DNA of 24,726 nt, taken from contig CAZIDB010000050.1 of the NCBI GenBank assembly GCA_964537965.1, forward strand, positions 1 to 24,726. Reading direction: 5' to 3'. Below the pieces are notes generated by a model, which ran no database searches, was not told the origin of the DNA, and was given only the letters and a program-made list of their open reading frames with translations. Below, one piece after another: positions 24,218-24,726 of the stretch. A program made the translations under genes and the position numbers. Within the stretch, counting starts at the first letter, position 1. The number at the start of each line of letters is the position of its first letter. This DNA is from SURF-24 sp964537965 (lineage in GTDB: Bacteria; Bacteroidota; Ignavibacteria; Ignavibacteriales; SURF-24).

Positions 24218-24644
24218 TTTTAACCAACCTTTTATATTAGTTAAAATTATCTAATGATTTATCTTTCTCGGATAATCACAGATTTTCTTTGATCTATCAA
24301 AAGTATAATTTGGGGAACAATATATGGTAAGTTCGTCTGTTGATTTCGGAACAAGTAATAAAAGACGACAGGAGTAAAATAATCTCTTTTTATTTCCTTT
24401 AGTATGTTGTACAGCAGAGAGAGTTCCAGATTTTTTCTTAATGGAAACATAGAAACTCCAAAAAAAATATAATACTAAAAGAAGATTTTTCTGCTTCAAA
24501 CAATTAAGTAAAAAGTTTCTTCAAATACAATACATTTTAGATTATATTAAACATATATCTGTTTTACTCGATCTTCTATTAACAAATGCCCCAGCTTTTG
24601 GAATGGTATTTTTAAGCATTTAGCAGATAAATACTTTTTATTAA
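24218..24644. other. AT-rich intergenic region upstream of the PAS-GAF-PAS operon
   Basis: About 430 nt with no recognisable gene. Short overlapping minus-strand frames occur but have no family resemblance. The promoter for the operon on the minus strand should lie near 24230-24310; I see no match good enough to call. The far end abuts the DUF2961 fragment. Confidence 0.5.
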
Positions 24645-24726
24645 AAATATTTCACTTGCACTCAAATTCAGATGTGGTATGGAGAAGGTGATGATATGAT
24701 TTTTATTGACGGAGATAAATTACCAA
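24645..24726 (+). pseudogene. 5'-truncated DUF2961 (GH172-type) fragment running off the window
   Basis: The plus strand reads YFTCTQIQMWYGEGDDMIFI then DGDKLP to the window end. WYGEGDDMIFIDG is the signature I know from DUF2961 proteins (glycoside hydrolase family 172), where it is normally preceded by a strand of the HYxGTxLxxQ kind and roughly 150-200 earlier residues. Here an in-frame stop lies at 24642-24644 and no earlier part is found in other frames, so the 5' part is missing. Internal ATGs at 24672 and 24696 could start a shortened product, but that would lack much of the fold. It is the only plus-strand coding signal in the window and may mark a rearrangement border. Confidence 0.6.

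Noticed and set aside
24251..24499. Two overlapping minus-strand frames upstream of the PAS-GAF-PAS gene
   Set aside because: Biased composition, no recognisable motif, no good SD and mutual overlap.
1..24726. tRNA, rRNA and CRISPR arrays
   Set aside because: I looked for clover-leaf ends, conserved rRNA stretches and regularly spaced repeats and saw none; the repeated DITERK-coding stretches are PAS linkers, not DNA repeats of that kind.

Overview
Organism. The window is AT-rich (about one third G+C by eye). It is dominated by multi-PAS histidine kinases, N-terminal receiver-kinase hybrids, a TonB-dependent receptor and an IS4-type (DUF4372) transposase relic. Shine-Dalgarno sites vary, from AAAGGAG before the receptor to none visible before several internal operon genes. 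A chemoreceptor with a flagellar sigma-28-like promoter argues for a motile cell. Together these fit the Bacteroidota/Chlorobi side of the tree, most likely an Ignavibacteria-like lineage. This placement is inference; no marker gene is present.

Layout. Every intact gene lies on the minus strand, so transcription runs from high to low coordinates. (A) 24217 to 20422: a soluble PAS-GAF-PAS protein, an iron-type alcohol dehydrogenase resembling the regulatory protein ErcA, and a soluble PAS-PAS protein, all with 6-nt gaps or overlaps. (B) 20208 to 15465: a REC-PAS3-histidine kinase, a relic of a response-regulator start, and a membrane Cache-HAMP-PAS-PAS protein with no catalytic domain. (C) 15323 to 3341: a TonB-dependent receptor, a YfiR-like periplasmic protein, a CHASE8 transmembrane kinase, an Rcp1-like single-domain regulator, a REC-PAS5-kinase, a LytTR regulator and a REC-kinase. 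(D) 3038 to 861: a methyl-accepting chemotaxis protein with its own promoter-like site and a terminator. The edges hold the start of an unknown gene (1-44), a decayed IS4 transposase (170-521) and a 5'-truncated DUF2961 (GH172-type) fragment on the plus strand (24645-24726).

How the genes may work together. Block C reads as an envelope-to-nucleus chain: outer-membrane receptor, periplasmic YfiR, inner-membrane CHASE8 kinase, then receivers and receiver-kinases, ending in LytTR, the only recognisable DNA-binding domain in the window. In the known YfiBNR system YfiR represses a diguanylate cyclase through its CHASE8-type periplasmic domain; here the partner would be a histidine kinase. Blocks A and B contain three sensors with no kinase, cyclase or methyl-accepting output. 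All three end in the same approximately 30-43 residue charged tail (core GRExKMIELKK), and two of them flank the ErcA-like dehydrogenase. That tail and its link to ErcA is, with the receptor-YfiR-kinase chain, the most interesting content. I count 19 PAS domains in seven proteins.

Signs of rearrangement: a roughly 90-bp direct repeat, made of a kinase 3' end plus a response-regulator 5' end, lies at both ends of the REC-PAS3-kinase gene, and the window edges carry broken genes.
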